Source: Tianweitania aestuarii (GTDB lineage Bacteria; Pseudomonadota; Alphaproteobacteria; Rhizobiales; Rhizobiaceae). Taken from it: 64,000 bases of DNA. Shown piece after piece: positions 62,593-64,000 of this stretch. The stretch lies in the NCBI RefSeq assembly GCF_018457165.1, contig NZ_JAFMNX010000002.1, forward strand, positions 558,001-622,000, in the 5' to 3' direction. The translations under genes and the position numbers were made by a program. A model generated the notes under the pieces. It did not search any database, was not told the origin of the DNA, and saw nothing but the letters and a program-made list of their open reading frames with translations. Within the stretch, counting starts at the first letter, position 1, and each line of letters begins with the position of its first letter.

Positions 62593-63630
62593 TTAAGCGG
62601 CTGTCGGAACGGCAACGCCATTCTGATCGAACAAATAGATGCGGCTGGGCTCGACCGTCAGCGTCACCCCGCTTCGAACGCGTGGCGGCGTGCCGTCCCG
62701 GTGCAGCGCCAAACAGGTGTCGCCGCCTTCCAGCTCGATATGCAGCAGCGTTTCGGCCCCCGCATATTCGGCAAGCGTCACGGTTCCCCGCAAGCCCGCT
62801 CCCTCTGCCGATCCCACCTGCAGATGCTCGGGACGCACGCCGCATTGCGTGGCTGATTGCGGCAGCGTCTCTCCCGACAACAGGGCCTTTGCAGCATCCA
62901 CGTTCAGGATGTTCATCTTCGGACTGCCGATGAACTGCGCGACGAAGATGTTGGCTGGCCGCTCATAAAGCTCCTGCGGCGCGCCGACCTGCTCGACCCT
63001 GCCATCGCGCAGAACAACGATGCGGTCGGCCAGCGTCATCGCTTCCACCTGATCATGGGTGACATAGATCATCGTCGTGGCAACCCGCTGATGCAGGCTG
63101 GCGATCTCGGAGCGCATATGCACCCGCAGTTCCGCATCGAGGTTGGAGAGCGGCTCGTCGAAAAGAAACACGGACGGGTTCGCCACGATCGCCCGGCCGA
63201 TCGCCACGCGCTGACGCTGGCCGCCAGAAAGCTGGCGCGGATAGCGATCAAGCAGCGCATCCAGTTTCAAAAGCGCCGCCGCATCCGCCACGGCGCGTTC
63301 GCGCTCAACGCGGGCAACCTTGCGGACCTTCAAACCGAAGCCCATGTTTTCGCGCACCGTAAGATGCGGATAAAGCGCGTAGGACTGGAACACCATCGCC
63401 ACGCCACGGGCGGACGCCGGAACATCGTTCACGGTCCGGTCGCCGATCGTGAGCTCGCCTTGCGAGATGGTCTCCAGACCGGCAATCAGCCGAAGCAAGG
63501 TGGACTTGCCGCAACCCGAAGGGCCTACGAAAACAACGAATTCACCGTCTTCGATCTGGAGGTCGATGCCGCGGATGATCTCCACCGCACCGAAAGATTT
63601 CTTCAAACCCTGAAGCTGAACATTGGCCAT
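62593..63630 (-). CDS. Carbohydrate ABC transporter ATP-binding protein (UgpC/MalK-like)
   Basis: A 345-residue ATPase of the MalK/UgpC/MsmK type. Walker A is GPSGCGKST near residues 38-46, the Q-loop is VFQSYALYPHLTV, the signature LSGGQRQRVAIGRAI and Walker B VFLFDEPLSNLDAE. The C-terminal TOBE domain has ECGVRPEHL-like sequence (QCGVRPEHLQVG). It energises a sugar or glycerol-phosphate permease whose gene lies 12 bases upstream. It is the end of an operon that continues past the window. Confidence 0.88.
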   Translation of the reverse strand: MANVQLQGLKKSFGAVEIIRGIDLQIEDGEFVVFVGPSGCGKSTLLRLIAGLETISQGELTIGDRTVNDVPASARGVAMVFQSYALYPHLTVRENMGFGLKVRKVARVERERAVADAAALLKLDALLDRYPRQLSGGQRQRVAIGRAIVANPSVFLFDEPLSNLDAELRVHMRSEIASLHQRVATTMIYVTHDQVEAMTLADRIVVLRDGRVEQVGAPQELYERPANIFVAQFIGSPKMNILNVDAAKALLSGETLPQSATQCGVRPEHLQVGSAEGAGLRGTVTLAEYAGAETLLHIELEGGDTCLALHRDGTPPRVRSGVTLTVEPSRIYLFDQNGVAVPTAA

Positions 63631-63642
63631 TGCTTGCGATCC

Positions 63643-64000
63643 TCAACCTTTGACGCCGGAAAGCGCGAAGCTTTCGACAATCTGGCGTTGGGCGATGAGA
63701 TAAATGATGAGAACGGGAATGACCGCGAGGGTCGTGGCCGCCAGCTGCAGGTTCCACAAAGGCAGACCATAGCTGTCGTTGAAGTTCGACAAAGCGAGCG
63801 GCAGGGTGAACTTCTCCAGCGAACTGAGGAAGATCAGCGGTTCGAGGAAGAGGTTCCAGGAGTTCAGGAAGGTGATGATGGCAACCGCCGCCAGCGCCGG
63901 ACGCGACATCGGGATCGCGATCTTCCACCAGATGCCGAAGCGCGACAGTCCATCCATCTTGGCAGCCTCTTCCAACTCCTTGGGAAGCGACAGGAAATAC
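63643..64000 (-). CDS. Carbohydrate ABC transporter permease, C-terminal part (MalG/UgpE-like)
   Basis: The last 118 codons of a permease; the start lies beyond the window. The EAA loop is at the cut (PKELEEAAKMDGLSRFGIWW), followed by ITFLNSWNLFLEPLIFLSS and the terminal helices ending AQRQIVESFALSGVKG, a hallmark of the MalG/UgpE/AraQ group. It forms the membrane part of the same sugar transporter as the ATPase. Confidence 0.85.
   Translation of the reverse strand, partial: YFLSLPKELEEAAKMDGLSRFGIWWKIAIPMSRPALAAVAIITFLNSWNLFLEPLIFLSSLEKFTLPLALSNFNDSYGLPLWNLQLAATTLAVIPVLIIYLIAQRQIVESFALSGVKG

Noticed and set aside
1-64000. CRISPR arrays, tRNA or rRNA genes, insertion sequences, integrase or attachment sites
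   Set aside because: No regularly spaced repeats, transposase or integrase motifs, or tRNA-like cloverleaf sequences were seen on either strand.

Overview
The window is GC-rich, gene-dense DNA from an alphaproteobacterium, most likely a member of the Hyphomicrobiales (Rhizobium/Agrobacterium/Mesorhizobium-like). The basis is the general-amino-acid (Aap-type) ABC transporter, the many ABC, TRAP and TTT uptake systems each with its own regulator, and the taurine gene order. There are no rRNA, tRNA, CRISPR or insertion-sequence genes and almost no housekeeping genes, so it reads as an accessory catabolic region of a chromosome, chromid or megaplasmid. Family assignments come from reading the sequence only; no database search was run.

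Layout. 1-1568: end of a RuBisCO-like protein and a DUF1537 kinase (oxo-isoapionate type sugar-acid pathway). 1849-8115: a LysR regulator divergent from a PLP C-S lyase-like enzyme and a four-gene amino-acid ABC transporter. 8269-13602: an MscS channel, a GMC oxidoreductase and a DoxX/cupin/SMP-30 lactonase/VOC operon. 13650-22416: a LacI-controlled seven-gene operon with a class-C (NtaA/DszA-like) flavin monooxygenase, a flavin reductase-MarR fusion, an AtuA/DUF4387 pair, a metallo-beta-lactamase-fold hydrolase, a Zn alcohol dehydrogenase and an MFS carrier.

22458-28730: a TRAP transporter, a second LacI regulator, and a HisD-fold alcohol dehydrogenase (HpsN-like) coupled to an SDR. 28752-36525: a GntR-controlled operon of a TctCBA transporter, a PEP mutase/isocitrate lyase-family lyase, LeuC/LeuD-like hydro-lyase subunits and a 3-hydroxyacid dehydrogenase; together these resemble the dimethylmaleate hydratase/dimethylmalate lyase pathway. 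36794-37219: a small lipoprotein.

37380-50654: a C2-organosulfonate block. Taurine (TauABC, TauXY, MocR-type TauR) and probably isethionate (IclR regulator, MHS-family carrier, GMC dehydrogenase) converge on sulfoacetaldehyde, which Xsc and Pta turn into sulfite and acetyl-CoA. 50882-58325: a polyamine-type ABC transporter with a HpcH/HpaI aldolase, a nitrilase-superfamily amidase, a RraA-like protein and a LysR regulator. 58467-62550: an RMF-like small protein, then a tightly coupled trio of FeeM-like N-acyltransferase, isoprenylcysteine-type methyltransferase and membrane GGDEF-EAL protein, which may be a lipid-signal/c-di-GMP module. 62593-64000: ATPase and partial permease of a carbohydrate ABC transporter.

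Non-coding signals include a LysR box, LacI, GntR, IclR and TauR candidate operators, terminators, and strong stem-loops placed between a binding-protein gene and its transporter partners in three operons.
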